Made by a program: the position numbers and the translations under genes
NCBI GenBank assembly: GCA_015494845.1
Contig: WGAL01000239.1
Location: forward strand, 1 to 13,005
Direction: 5' to 3'
Length of the DNA stretch: 13,005 nucleotides
DNA from: Melioribacteraceae bacterium
Lineage (GTDB): Bacteria > Bacteroidota > Ignavibacteria > Ignavibacteriales > Melioribacteraceae
Shown here: piece after piece, positions 5,976-13,005 of the stretch
Layout: each line of letters begins with the position of its first letter
How positions within the stretch are numbered: position 1 is the stretch's first letter
The notes under the pieces: generated by a model
Databases searched by the model: none
What the model was told of the DNA's origin: nothing
What the model saw: the letters and a program-made list of their open reading frames with translations, nothing else

Positions 5976-7182
5976 ATTCAAAACAATCGTCTATTCCACC
6001 TTAATTACGTTGCTTTTGGTTTCGGTCGGATTTTCGTTTATCTATTTCCGCTACATAAATCCGATTGAAGAAAAACGCGCGGAAGAAAAAAACGCCGTCA
6101 ATACGAGTTACGTATCCAATGAACAAACAACGCCGGATACGATTTACATTAAAGAAAAAACAAACGAAAAAATCACGCGCTCGCGGAACACGATAATTAC
6201 GGAGACCGTGAAAAAAGTCAGTCCCGCGGTTGTGGGAATTAACGTAACCAAAGTAAAAAAATACCGCGACCCGTTTACCGCCGACCCGCTTTTCAGATAT
6301 TTTTTCGGCGACAGAGTTTACACGCAAGAAGTTAAAGCGCTTGGTTCGGGCGTAATTATTTCTCCCGACGGCTACATCGTAACTAACGACCACGTAGCAG
6401 GCGACGCATCGGAGATAATAATAACAATGACTGACGGAAGTCAGCATCCGGCTAAAATTATAGGTTCCGATAAAGCGACCGACATTTGTTTGCTAAAAAT
6501 CGACGGCGAAAATTTACCGTATGTAAAATTTGGAAACTCGGACGATATTTTAATCGGCGAATGGGTAATTGCGCTGGGAAATCCGTTCGGCTTGTTTGAA
6601 ATAAATGACAAGCCGACCGTTACCGTCGGCGTGGTCAGCGCAACCGGAATGAACTTGAACTCGGTAAACGGACGTTACTACATCAATATGATTCAAACAG
6701 ACGCGGCGATTAACACGGGAAACAGCGGCGGACCTCTTGTAAACAGTCTTGGCGAACTTATTGGAATTAACACTTTGATTTTCACGCCGGGCGGAAGTCC
6801 CGGAAACATCGGCGTCGGTTTTGCAATTCCGATTAACAAAGTAAAACGAATTATCAAACAACTGAAAGAAAAAGGCTACATCGACAGAAATTTCTGGACC
6901 GGTTTGCGCATTCAAAATATTGACGAACGCATCGCAAAATATTTCGGTTTGGAATCGACAAAAGGCGTAATAATTACGGACATCGTTCCCGGCTCCCCCG
7001 CCGAAAAAGCCGGTTTGGTTGTGAGCGATATTATAATCGGCATCGATTCATTTTTGGTAACCAACGACGAATCTATTATCAGCATTTTGAACCAATATTC
7101 AACCGGCGACGTAATTAAAATCAAAGTGTTGCGCGACGGCAAAAGGCAAACATTCGAAATGAAATTAGAACCGAAAAGATGA
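5968..7182 (+). CDS. HtrA/DegP-like membrane-anchored serine protease with one PDZ domain (404 aa)
   Basis: This is a trypsin-fold protease of the HtrA family, which degrades or refolds damaged envelope proteins. An N-terminal membrane segment (about 7-28) with no obvious cleavage site suggests the protein stays anchored with its body in the periplasm. A polar linker (30-75) follows. The catalytic triad is His142 in TNDHV, Asp172 in ATDICLLKI and Ser253 in TGNSGGPL, so the protease domain (about 78-295) looks active. A single PDZ domain covers about 305-395, as in DegS-type proteins and unlike DegP with two. The ATG at 5968 is preceded by AGAGG (5958-5962) and overlaps the plsY stop by 8 bases; its own stop overlaps purB by 4. 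Whether it works as a general protease or a signalling protease like DegS cannot be told here. Confidence 0.93.
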   Translation: MNKFKTIVYSTLITLLLVSVGFSFIYFRYINPIEEKRAEEKNAVNTSYVSNEQTTPDTIYIKEKTNEKITRSRNTIITETVKKVSPAVVGINVTKVKKYRDPFTADPLFRYFFGDRVYTQEVKALGSGVIISPDGYIVTNDHVAGDASEIIITMTDGSQHPAKIIGSDKATDICLLKIDGENLPYVKFGNSDDILIGEWVIALGNPFGLFEINDKPTVTVGVVSATGMNLNSVNGRYYINMIQTDAAINTGNSGGPLVNSLGELIGINTLIFTPGGSPGNIGVGFAIPINKVKRIIKQLKEKGYIDRNFWTGLRIQNIDERIAKYFGLESTKGVIITDIVPGSPAEKAGLVVSDIIIGIDSFLVTNDESIISILNQYSTGDVIKIKVLRDGKRQTFEMKLEPKR

Positions 7183-8480
7183 TTGAACGTTACACGCTCC
7201 CTGAAATGGGAAGAATATTTTCGGATGAATTTAAATATTCCACTTGGCTGAAAATCGAATTGCTTGCGGTTGAAGCGCGCGTAAAATTGGGCGAAGTGCC
7301 GGAAGAAGATTTCGAAGTAATAAAACGCAAGGCGGCGTTCGACGTTGCGCGTATCTTGCAAATCGAAGAAGAAACCAAACACGACGTAATCGCTTTTCTT
7401 ACAAACGTCGCGGAAAACGTCGGCTACGAATCGCGGCATATTCATTACGGAATGACTTCGTCCGACATACTCGACACTACGCTTTCCTACCAAATGAAAA
7501 CCGCCGGCGAACTTTTGCAAAAGCGTTTGAAAAAACTCCTCGAAGTTTTGAAACGCCGCGCGCTTGAACTTAAACACGCCGTTTGCATAGGACGGAGCCA
7601 CGGCATTCATGCGGAACCGACGACGATGGGATTGAAGTTTGCGCTTTGGTTCGAGGAAACAAAAAGAAATCAACGCCGCTTGCAAGAAGCGATTGACGCG
7701 ATTTCCGCCGGACAAATTTCCGGCGCGGTCGGAACGTTCGAACATCTTTCGCCGAAAGTGGAAGAATACGTTTGCGAAAAAATGGGCTTGAAACCCGCCC
7801 CGGTTTCCACGCAAGTAATTCAACGCGACAGACACGCGCAATTTTTAACGACGCTTGCGGTTATCGGTTCTTCGCTTGAAAAAATTGCCGTTGAAATTCG
7901 GCACTTGCAACGCACGGAAGTTTTGGAAGCCGAAGAATATTTTTCGAAAGGACAAAAAGGCTCTTCCGCAATGCCGCACAAGCGTAATCCGATTATCAGC
8001 GAGCGCATTACCGGATTGTCTCGAATTTTACGAGGCAATTCGATTGCGGCTCTCGAAAACGTTGCGCTTTGGCACGAACGCGACATTTCACATTCCTCCG
8101 TCGAGCGCGTAATCGTTCCCGACAGTTGCATTGCGCTCGATTATATGCTTCATTTGATTACAAATTTACTCGACAATCTTATCATTTATCCAGAAAATAT
8201 GAAACGCAATTTGGAACTAACGCGCGGATTGGCGTTTTCGCAAACGGTTCTGTTAAAACTCGTAAGCAAAGGCGCAACGCGCGAAGAAGCGTATAAAATA
8301 GTGCAAACAAGCGCAATGAAAGTTTGGGAAGATAAATCGAAAAATTTAAAAGACGAATTGCTCGCATCGCCGGAAGCGTTAAAATATTTAAGCAAAGAAG
8401 AAATCGAAGAAATTTTCGACATGCGGAAAATGCTTAAAAATATTGACTACATTTTCGCCCGTTCGGTTGAGGCGGAGTGA
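7179..8480 (+). CDS. purB: Adenylosuccinate lyase (433 aa)
   Basis: PurB cleaves fumarate from SAICAR and from adenylosuccinate, two steps of purine synthesis, as a cytoplasmic homotetramer. The fumarase-superfamily signature [11 protein letters not shown] is at 261-271, with the mobile catalytic serine at 262 or 263. The other active-site elements are present: His68 in TKHDV, Thr93-Ser94 in GMTSSD, and His141 in [10 protein letters not shown]. Position and overall length (433) agree closely with the short PurB enzymes such as that of Bacillus subtilis. The ATG at 7179 overlaps the htrA stop as ATGA, and no strong ribosome-binding site is visible. Reinitiation by ribosomes finishing htrA is therefore likely. 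A modest hairpin with T run follows at 8501-8520. The assignment is secure; why it is cotranscribed with envelope genes is not clear. Confidence 0.96.
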   Translation: MIERYTLPEMGRIFSDEFKYSTWLKIELLAVEARVKLGEVPEEDFEVIKRKAAFDVARILQIEEETKHDVIAFLTNVAENVGYESRHIHYGMTSSDILDTTLSYQMKTAGELLQKRLKKLLEVLKRRALELKHAVCIGRSHGIHAEPTTMGLKFALWFEETKRNQRRLQEAIDAISAGQISGAVGTFEHLSPKVEEYVCEKMGLKPAPVSTQVIQRDRHAQFLTTLAVIGSSLEKIAVEIRHLQRTEVLEAEEYFSKGQKGSSAMPHKRNPIISERITGLSRILRGNSIAALENVALWHERDISHSSVERVIVPDSCIALDYMLHLITNLLDNLIIYPENMKRNLELTRGLAFSQTVLLKLVSKGATREEAYKIVQTSAMKVWEDKSKNLKDELLASPEALKYLSKEEIEEIFDMRKMLKNIDYIFARSVEAE

Positions 8481-8500
8481 ATTTTAAAAAATTAAACCCC

Positions 8501-8520
8501 AAATTGCTAACGCAATTTTT
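8501..8520 (+). terminator. Likely terminator of the plsY-htrA-purB operon
   Basis: A perfect 7-bp stem AAATTGC/GCAATTT (8501-8507/8512-8518) with loop TAAC is followed by two more T, making a run of five T (8516-8520). It starts 21 bases past the purB stop. The stem is AT-rich, so termination may be partial; the GC-rich repeat at 8541-8644 further down could add to it. Confidence 0.45.
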
Positions 8521-8540
8521 CGAAATGATGAGAGTGGTTA

Positions 8541-8644
8541 GTCATTGCGAGGAACGGAGCGCGCGGCTCCGCCTTAGGCGGACTGTCGGTTTTGTAAGCG
8601 TTTGCTGAATATTTGACAGATTACTTCGCTACGCTCGTAATGAC
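8541..8644. repeat. Palindromic intergenic repeat (~104 bp), related to the element at 1606-1812
   Basis: The ends GTCATTGCGAG (8541-8551) and CTCGTAATGAC (8634-8644) are inverted repeats with one mismatch. The left side carries TCATTGCGAGGAACGGAG, which matches the right arm of the 1606-1812 element (TCATTGCAAGGAACGAAG on its minus strand) in all but two positions. Inside are GGAGC/GCTCC (8556-8560/8566-8570) and a 15-base palindrome TCCGCCTTAGGCGGA (8568-8582). No reading frame is supported. It is a second member of the same dispersed non-coding family, sitting between two converging genes. Confidence 0.7.
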
Positions 8645-8692
8645 GTTTGTTTTCTCTTTTATCGTCTTTATAGAGCGGAAGGTTATTTAAAA

Positions 8693-8728
8693 TAAAAAAG
8701 GGCTTTACGACAAACAGCCGCAAAGCCC
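8693..8728 (-). terminator. Strong intrinsic terminator of the cold-shock gene
   Basis: On the minus strand GGGCTTTGCGGC (8728-8717) pairs along 12 bp, with two G-U pairs, to GTCGTAAAGCCC (8711-8700) around a 5-base loop. Six T follow (8699-8694), then A. It begins 20 bases past the csp stop. In the plus direction no T run follows, so it serves csp and not purB. Confidence 0.9.
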
Positions 8729-8748
8729 GGTTCGCTGAAAAACAGTTA

Positions 8749-8961
8749 TTAGGAAATAACTCTAACGTTATTTGCCTGCGGGCCTTTTTCGCCTTGAACT
8801 ATTTCAAATTCAACCTTTTGATTCTCTTCGAGAGTTTTAAAGCCATCGCCTTCGATTGCTTTGTAATGAACGAAAACGTCTTCGCCGTTTTCTTGTTGGA
8901 TAAATCCAAATCCTTTACTGCTGTTGAACCATTTTACGGTTCCGGTTACTCTATCGGACAT
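8749..8961 (-). CDS. Cold-shock domain protein (CspA family, 70 aa)
   Basis: This is a small single-domain nucleic-acid-binding protein that melts RNA secondary structure, typically acting as an RNA chaperone and antiterminator. RNP1 is KGFGFI (16-21) and RNP2 is VFVHY (29-33). The N-terminal GTVKWFN (7-13) and the ending [10 protein letters not shown] are also typical. The length of 70 is normal. The ATG at 8961 follows AAGGAG (8977-8972) with a 10-base spacer. The gene stands alone, with a strong terminator behind it and a 248-base AT-rich region in front, a layout that fits the long structured leaders of cold-regulated csp genes. Whether this copy is cold-induced or constitutive cannot be read from the protein, and the family has many paralogues, so I give no symbol. 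Confidence 0.96.
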   Translation of the reverse strand: MSDRVTGTVKWFNSSKGFGFIQQENGEDVFVHYKAIEGDGFKTLEENQKVEFEIVQGEKGPQANNVRVIS

Positions 8962-9209
8962 AATAGAGACACTCCTTAAATTAAATTAATAAATAAAACG
9001 TAATTTGATTATTTTACCGGGAAATTAAGGCGGGGAAAAACAGAAAACTTAAAACTCGCACAAATAAAAAACCAAATCTTTGAATGGCGTTTTTTGCCAA
9101 TCTTTAAAACAAGAACATAATTCTTATAACAAGTATAAGTATAAAAAGAGAATAAACAAAGATAAATCTTTAAATTGTTCCAACTATTCTTTATTTAACT
9201 AAACTATCA
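8962..9209 (-). promoter_or_regulatory. csp upstream region and possible long 5' leader
   Basis: The 248 bases between the kinase stop and the csp start contain no gene. On the minus strand TATCTTTG (9164-9157) matches the TAnnTTTG -7 box exactly, but no TTTG lies at the right distance upstream, so it is a weak candidate. If used, the leader would be about 190 bases. A 6-bp inverted repeat CTTATA/TATAAG (9123-9139), a palindromic AAAGAT/ATCTTT (9158-9171) and three AATCTTT copies (9075, 9099, 9165; a fourth at 9212 lies in the kinase stop region) are present. No clear terminator for the kinase is seen. Confidence 0.35.
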
Positions 9210-12200
9210 TCAATCTTTGGCAAGCGGAACGGTGAACGTAAACGTCGAGCCTTTGTTTTCTTCGCTCGTAACCCGGATTGTTCCGCCGTTTTTTTCAACA
9301 AGTTCTTTTACCAGAACCAAACCGAGTCCGGTTCCGGCTTCATTGCGCGTGCCTTTACGACTTACTTTTTTATCGACTCTGAAAAGATTATTCAAAATTT
9401 CCGGCGGCATTCCGATTCCGGTGTCGCTGACTGAAATTTCAACAAAACCGGGCGAGCTTTCAACGGACGAGGAAACCGTGATTTTTCCGCCTTCGGGCGT
9501 AAATTTCACTGCGTTGTTTACAAGATTTCTTATCGCCATTTCAATTGTCGGAAAATCGGCATAAACCAAAATATCTTTCGAAACGCGATTTACAAGTTTA
9601 ATATTCTTTTGCTCCAAAGGAGAAGCCAAAGCGTTTGAGACCGATAAAACGGCATCGTAAACAGGAAATTTTGCCTTGTTCAAATGAAAGCGCCCGAGTT
9701 GCAGTCTTGACCAGTTCAAAAGATTTTCAAGTAATTTGTAAAGATTAGTCGCCGAATTATTCAACGCGGTAACCATTTCGCGAATTTCATCTTTATCCAT
9801 ATCGTCGAGCATTTCATCGAGCATATTGGTTAAGCCGAGCAAAGCGGTAAAAGGGCTTCTCAAATCGTGCGCGATAATCGAGAACAATTTATCTTTGTTA
9901 GCGTTGCTTTTCTTTAATTCTGCCGCCTGTCTTCTTAATTCGCGCTCTGCTTTTTTTAATTCGCGGTTCGTTTTTATTAATTTATCTTCAGCTTGCTTTT
10001 TCTCAATGGATTGAATAATCTGCGTAGAAACAAATCGCAAAAACTGGACATCTTCCTTTGCATAAGCATCTGGGTTGTAATAATCTTGTAAAACTATTGT
10101 TCCTTCTCTGCCATCAGAAAATTTCAAATAGCTTACTGCAATTGCCTCTGGAATTGTTCCTATTAACTCAAATTCTTTTTTATTAAGAAGTTCTTCAATA
10201 TCTTTTTTCTTGTAAACCGTATTTAACTTTTTACGAATGGCATATTCAGTAAATCCGTTTCTTAATTCATGAGGTTCAGGCATTTCCGAATCAACTTCAT
10301 CTACATAATATTGAAATGAAATTTCATGGTTAGCCGGATCAATAAGTGCAATAAAGAAATTATCGGCAGGCATAAATTTAGAAATGGTTTCATGAATAAA
10401 TTTATATAACTCGGATAAAGTTTTCGCTTTATAAGTCATTGCCCCGATTGCGTGAACAGCTTCCTGAATTTGTTGGCTTCTGTAAGATTCTGTCACGTCC
10501 CGTGCCACGCCTATAAGTCCTGTAATCTTTCCTTTATTTTTTATAGGAGATTCGCTAACCTCAAGTAAAACTTTTTTCCCGTTTTTCGTCCAAATCTCTA
10601 TGTGATAACGCGCATGTTTTCCAAACTTTAATACTTCGTCCAGTTTTTTATCAATTGGTTTATTAATGGGATTATCGGTAAACAATTGTTTGCGCTTCAG
10701 CATAAATTCGGTCGGCGTGTATCCGAGAACGTTTTTAATACTTCCGGAGATAAAAATAATGGTATGATCAACCCGCTGTTCATAAACTATGTCTTTTATG
10801 TGGTTCAGAATAAAATTCAACTGGTTGGCTGTTTTTCTGAACTCATCGCGCGTTTTTTCAAGTTCAAGTCGCGAGGCAACCCTTTCCGAAATATCTTCCA
10901 ACAAACCGACGCCGCCGGCAATTTTTCCTTCCGCGTCGTATAGCGGTTGCGCTATTAAACGCATATAAAGTTCTTTGCCGGAAGTAACGGATTTGTACAA
11001 ACCTTCGAAAATACCTTGTTCGCCTTTAAAGGATTTTTTTACGGCGGCTAACACGCCCTTGTTTTGCAATTGTTTAAATAAATTAAAACCTATTAATTTT
11101 TCTCTCGAAGAACTGAGTATTTCAACAAAAATATCATTAAAATTTTCAATAATTCCATCTTTGTTATAATTAAATATACCAATCGGCGAGTTATCAAAAA
11201 TACTCTTGAACTTTTCTACAGTCTCAATTAATTTTCTTTCAGCTCTTTTCTTTTCGGTAATATCGGAAACAATTTCCCAAACTTTTACCTTGTTGTCTTC
11301 TTCAACAATTGAAACATAACTCTCAAAACACCTCCACTCGCCTTCTTTTGTAATAAGTTGATAACGCTGTCTTAAATTTCTCTTACCTTCCTGATAAGCC
11401 TCCCGCCTTTCCCTAAAAAGTTTAACGGAGTCACGACGACGCATTAAATCACGAAATCTTTTATTTCCTTCAATAAATTTCTCGCTTGAATATCCGAGAA
11501 AAGAAATATTTTTTGTAATATAAACCAGTTTGAACCGGTTGCCTTTAATTTCCCATTGCAACAAAATATTGGGCGAGTTTTCAATTATTTTCTTTACAAG
11601 TTCCGCCTCTTCCCTTGCCCGCTTGGCTTCGGTTACGTCGTTTACGGAAATCAAATATTTATTTCCGATGTAAGAAAAAGAAACGATTATATGTTTTTTC
11701 TCGCCTCTTTTTGTTAAAATAGAAGTTTCCTTAGAAATAAAATCATATTTCCCTTTTCTTACTCTTAACGCCAGTTTTCCCCAAGTTTTTGACAGCTGTT
11801 CATAATCGCCCAAATGTCTGAGCGCTTTTTCATACCAGGAATTCAAATCGGGTAAATCATTAATTGTATAACCGTAAGTCTTTACCATCTGATTATTAAA
11901 GGCAATAACCGAAAGGTCTTCATCGACAAGCGCCATTGGGACCGGCGAAAATTCAAATAATTGCTGGAACTCATTCCTCGATTTTTCGAGTTTCCGTTTT
12001 ACTCTTTCGAGTTCAGTAACATCGTGGTAAACGCCCCAAATTTGAACTAAGGAATTATCTTTAACATCGCCAAAAAGATTATAAGAATAAAAAACTTCTT
12101 CTCCGAACCGTGAAATTTGTCTAACAATTTTATTTTTAGTATTGTAGCCATTAGAAATAAACTGCGTGGTTAAATCCTTCGTTACTTTATTACTAATTGA

Positions 12201-12926
12201 ACCGAAAAAGAACGAAACTTTTCTGCCAATTACAGAATCAATATCGCCCATTCCCATATTATCTGCAAAAGCCTGATTGCATTCGGCAATATAGCCGTGC
12301 TCAAAAATCAATTCGGCTTGTTTTTTCTTCGAAATTTTGGTTGAAATTCGCTTATTAAAAGCAATACGAAAGATTAAATTATCTGAATTGTTTATAAAAT
12401 TTCTATATCTGTCTTCACGTTCCTCAATATTCCTTAAATATTTAATTTCATTCGTTATATCGTATAAAGAAATTAAAATAACATTTTCGTTGCCGGAACT
12501 AAAAAGAAAAGGCATTAATTCAACATATTTAATTTTATTTTTATCGAAATCGAGAACGGCGTCGGTATTTAGAACTTTATCTCTAAATAATTGCTTTTTT
12601 GCGTCTTCGGAATATATGGGAATATGAAAATTGTTCTTTTTACTGAAAAGCTTTCGCGGAGATTTATTAATAACTTCTTCTCTTTTCAAGCCCGTAAATT
12701 TAATAAAGGCTTCATTGACGAAAATCGTTTTCATAGAACCGTTTCCGAACAGACGAACGAGAAAAACTGGAATGGGAATTAAGTTCAGGAAACGCAAATT
12801 CTCGTCGTTTATCATTGCGCCTATTTTACTTATTTTGCGCGCTATCTTAATTTCTTCTTCCAAAAACCCGTTTTGACTGCGTAATTTGCCAAGTTTCTGT
12901 TCAAGTAACTTTATTTCGTTTTCCAT
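9210..12926 (-). CDS. Soluble multi-PAS sensor histidine kinase (1238 aa)
   Basis: This is a cytoplasmic signal-transduction kinase; no membrane segment or signal peptide is visible. After an N-terminal coiled coil (1-35), about six PAS domains follow one another, near 45-160, 171-305, 316-435, 442-560, 566-682 and 700-815. Most end in the typical D-(I/V)-(T/S)-E motif. A GAF-like domain (about 822-975) and a second coiled coil (975-1010) lead into the transmitter. HisKA has the phospho-acceptor His1020 in HDLRSPF. The ATPase domain has the N box NLVNNAVKFT (1134-1143), DTGIGM (1168-1173) and GTGLGL (1198-1203), so it looks active. No receiver domain is attached and no response regulator is nearby, making it an orphan kinase within this window. 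The ATG at 12926 has GGAG 7 bases upstream. The ligand is unknown; PAS domains may sense redox, light or small molecules, and no cofactor-binding cysteine or histidine pattern is obvious. Confidence 0.93.
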   Translation of the reverse strand: MENEIKLLEQKLGKLRSQNGFLEEEIKIARKISKIGAMINDENLRFLNLIPIPVFLVRLFGNGSMKTIFVNEAFIKFTGLKREEVINKSPRKLFSKKNNFHIPIYSEDAKKQLFRDKVLNTDAVLDFDKNKIKYVELMPFLFSSGNENVILISLYDITNEIKYLRNIEEREDRYRNFINNSDNLIFRIAFNKRISTKISKKKQAELIFEHGYIAECNQAFADNMGMGDIDSVIGRKVSFFFGSISNKVTKDLTTQFISNGYNTKNKIVRQISRFGEEVFYSYNLFGDVKDNSLVQIWGVYHDVTELERVKRKLEKSRNEFQQLFEFSPVPMALVDEDLSVIAFNNQMVKTYGYTINDLPDLNSWYEKALRHLGDYEQLSKTWGKLALRVRKGKYDFISKETSILTKRGEKKHIIVSFSYIGNKYLISVNDVTEAKRAREEAELVKKIIENSPNILLQWEIKGNRFKLVYITKNISFLGYSSEKFIEGNKRFRDLMRRRDSVKLFRERREAYQEGKRNLRQRYQLITKEGEWRCFESYVSIVEEDNKVKVWEIVSDITEKKRAERKLIETVEKFKSIFDNSPIGIFNYNKDGIIENFNDIFVEILSSSREKLIGFNLFKQLQNKGVLAAVKKSFKGEQGIFEGLYKSVTSGKELYMRLIAQPLYDAEGKIAGGVGLLEDISERVASRLELEKTRDEFRKTANQLNFILNHIKDIVYEQRVDHTIIFISGSIKNVLGYTPTEFMLKRKQLFTDNPINKPIDKKLDEVLKFGKHARYHIEIWTKNGKKVLLEVSESPIKNKGKITGLIGVARDVTESYRSQQIQEAVHAIGAMTYKAKTLSELYKFIHETISKFMPADNFFIALIDPANHEISFQYYVDEVDSEMPEPHELRNGFTEYAIRKKLNTVYKKKDIEELLNKKEFELIGTIPEAIAVSYLKFSDGREGTIVLQDYYNPDAYAKEDVQFLRFVSTQIIQSIEKKQAEDKLIKTNRELKKAERELRRQAAELKKSNANKDKLFSIIAHDLRSPFTALLGLTNMLDEMLDDMDKDEIREMVTALNNSATNLYKLLENLLNWSRLQLGRFHLNKAKFPVYDAVLSVSNALASPLEQKNIKLVNRVSKDILVYADFPTIEMAIRNLVNNAVKFTPEGGKITVSSSVESSPGFVEISVSDTGIGMPPEILNNLFRVDKKVSRKGTRNEAGTGLGLVLVKELVEKNGGTIRVTSEENKGSTFTFTVPLAKD

Positions 12927-13005
12927 AAAACGGCTCCATCCAAACTAAATTAATTCCATTTTGTCATTACAAGTAAAGTAAAAATATTACCAATAAAAAG
13001 TAAAC
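12927..13005 (-). promoter_or_regulatory. Upstream region of the histidine kinase gene
   Basis: The 79 bases upstream of the kinase start are AT-rich apart from the ribosome-binding site GATGGAG (12940-12934). No exact TAnnTTTG box is present; the nearest are TACTTTAC-like sequences around 12975-12982. The window ends here, so the promoter may lie beyond it. Confidence 0.3.

Noticed and set aside
6912..7841. 309-codon minus-strand open frame opposite htrA and purB
   Set aside because: It spans the htrA-purB junction antisense to both, is rich in Phe and Arg, and resembles no family.
9210..12926. Hybrid kinase with receiver domain
   Set aside because: The protein ends directly after the ATPase domain (FTVPLAKD), and no receiver-type Asp/Lys pattern is found before or after the transmitter.

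Overview
The window is ordinary chromosomal sequence from a Gram-negative bacterium. It most resembles the Bacteroidota/Chlorobiota group, and Ignavibacteria is my best guess. The grounds are family resemblance only: paired secreted M16 peptidases, a short GT35 alpha-glucan phosphorylase, intergenic palindromic repeats of the 'CATTGCGAGGAACG' type, one TAnnTTTG-type promoter box, and moderate GC coding with very AT-rich gaps. No phage, transposase, CRISPR array, toxin-antitoxin or defence gene was found, and no rRNA or tRNA.

Layout. Bases 1-5263 are all on the minus strand. Read in transcription order they are: the alpha-glucan phosphorylase (2693-5263), a LOG-family nucleotide-binding protein (1866-2561), and a pair of M16 zinc-peptidase-type genes (103-1434, then a second gene starting at 103 and leaving the window). 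The second M16 start codon overlaps the first one's stop (TAATG). Bases 5343-8480 are a plus-strand operon, plsY, an HtrA/DegP-like protease and purB, with an 8-base and then a 4-base overlap. Bases 8749-8961 hold a minus-strand cold-shock protein gene with a strong terminator. Bases 9210-12926 hold a 1238-residue minus-strand soluble sensor histidine kinase with about six PAS domains, a GAF-like domain and a complete HisKA/HATPase transmitter.

Function. The genes cover envelope and protein quality control (M16 pair, HtrA), phospholipid synthesis (plsY), storage-glucan breakdown (phosphorylase), purine synthesis (purB), cold or RNA-structure response (csp) and signalling (kinase). The plsY-htrA-purB overlaps imply coupled translation, although the products belong to different pathways. 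The kinase has no response regulator beside it within the window.

The least explained content lies between genes. The 431-base gap 1435-1865 carries an element of about 207 bp made almost wholly of inverted repeats. It includes two near-perfect hairpins sharing the loop AAC(A/G)AGTA in opposite orientations, and a compact multi-stem motif sits beside it (1551-1600). A related palindromic element follows purB (8541-8644), and a third, unrelated CACAAAGG-type inverted repeat lies between the phosphorylase and the LOG gene (2603-2682). These look like dispersed non-coding repeats, not a new gene system. I did not find a convincing undescribed multi-gene system here.
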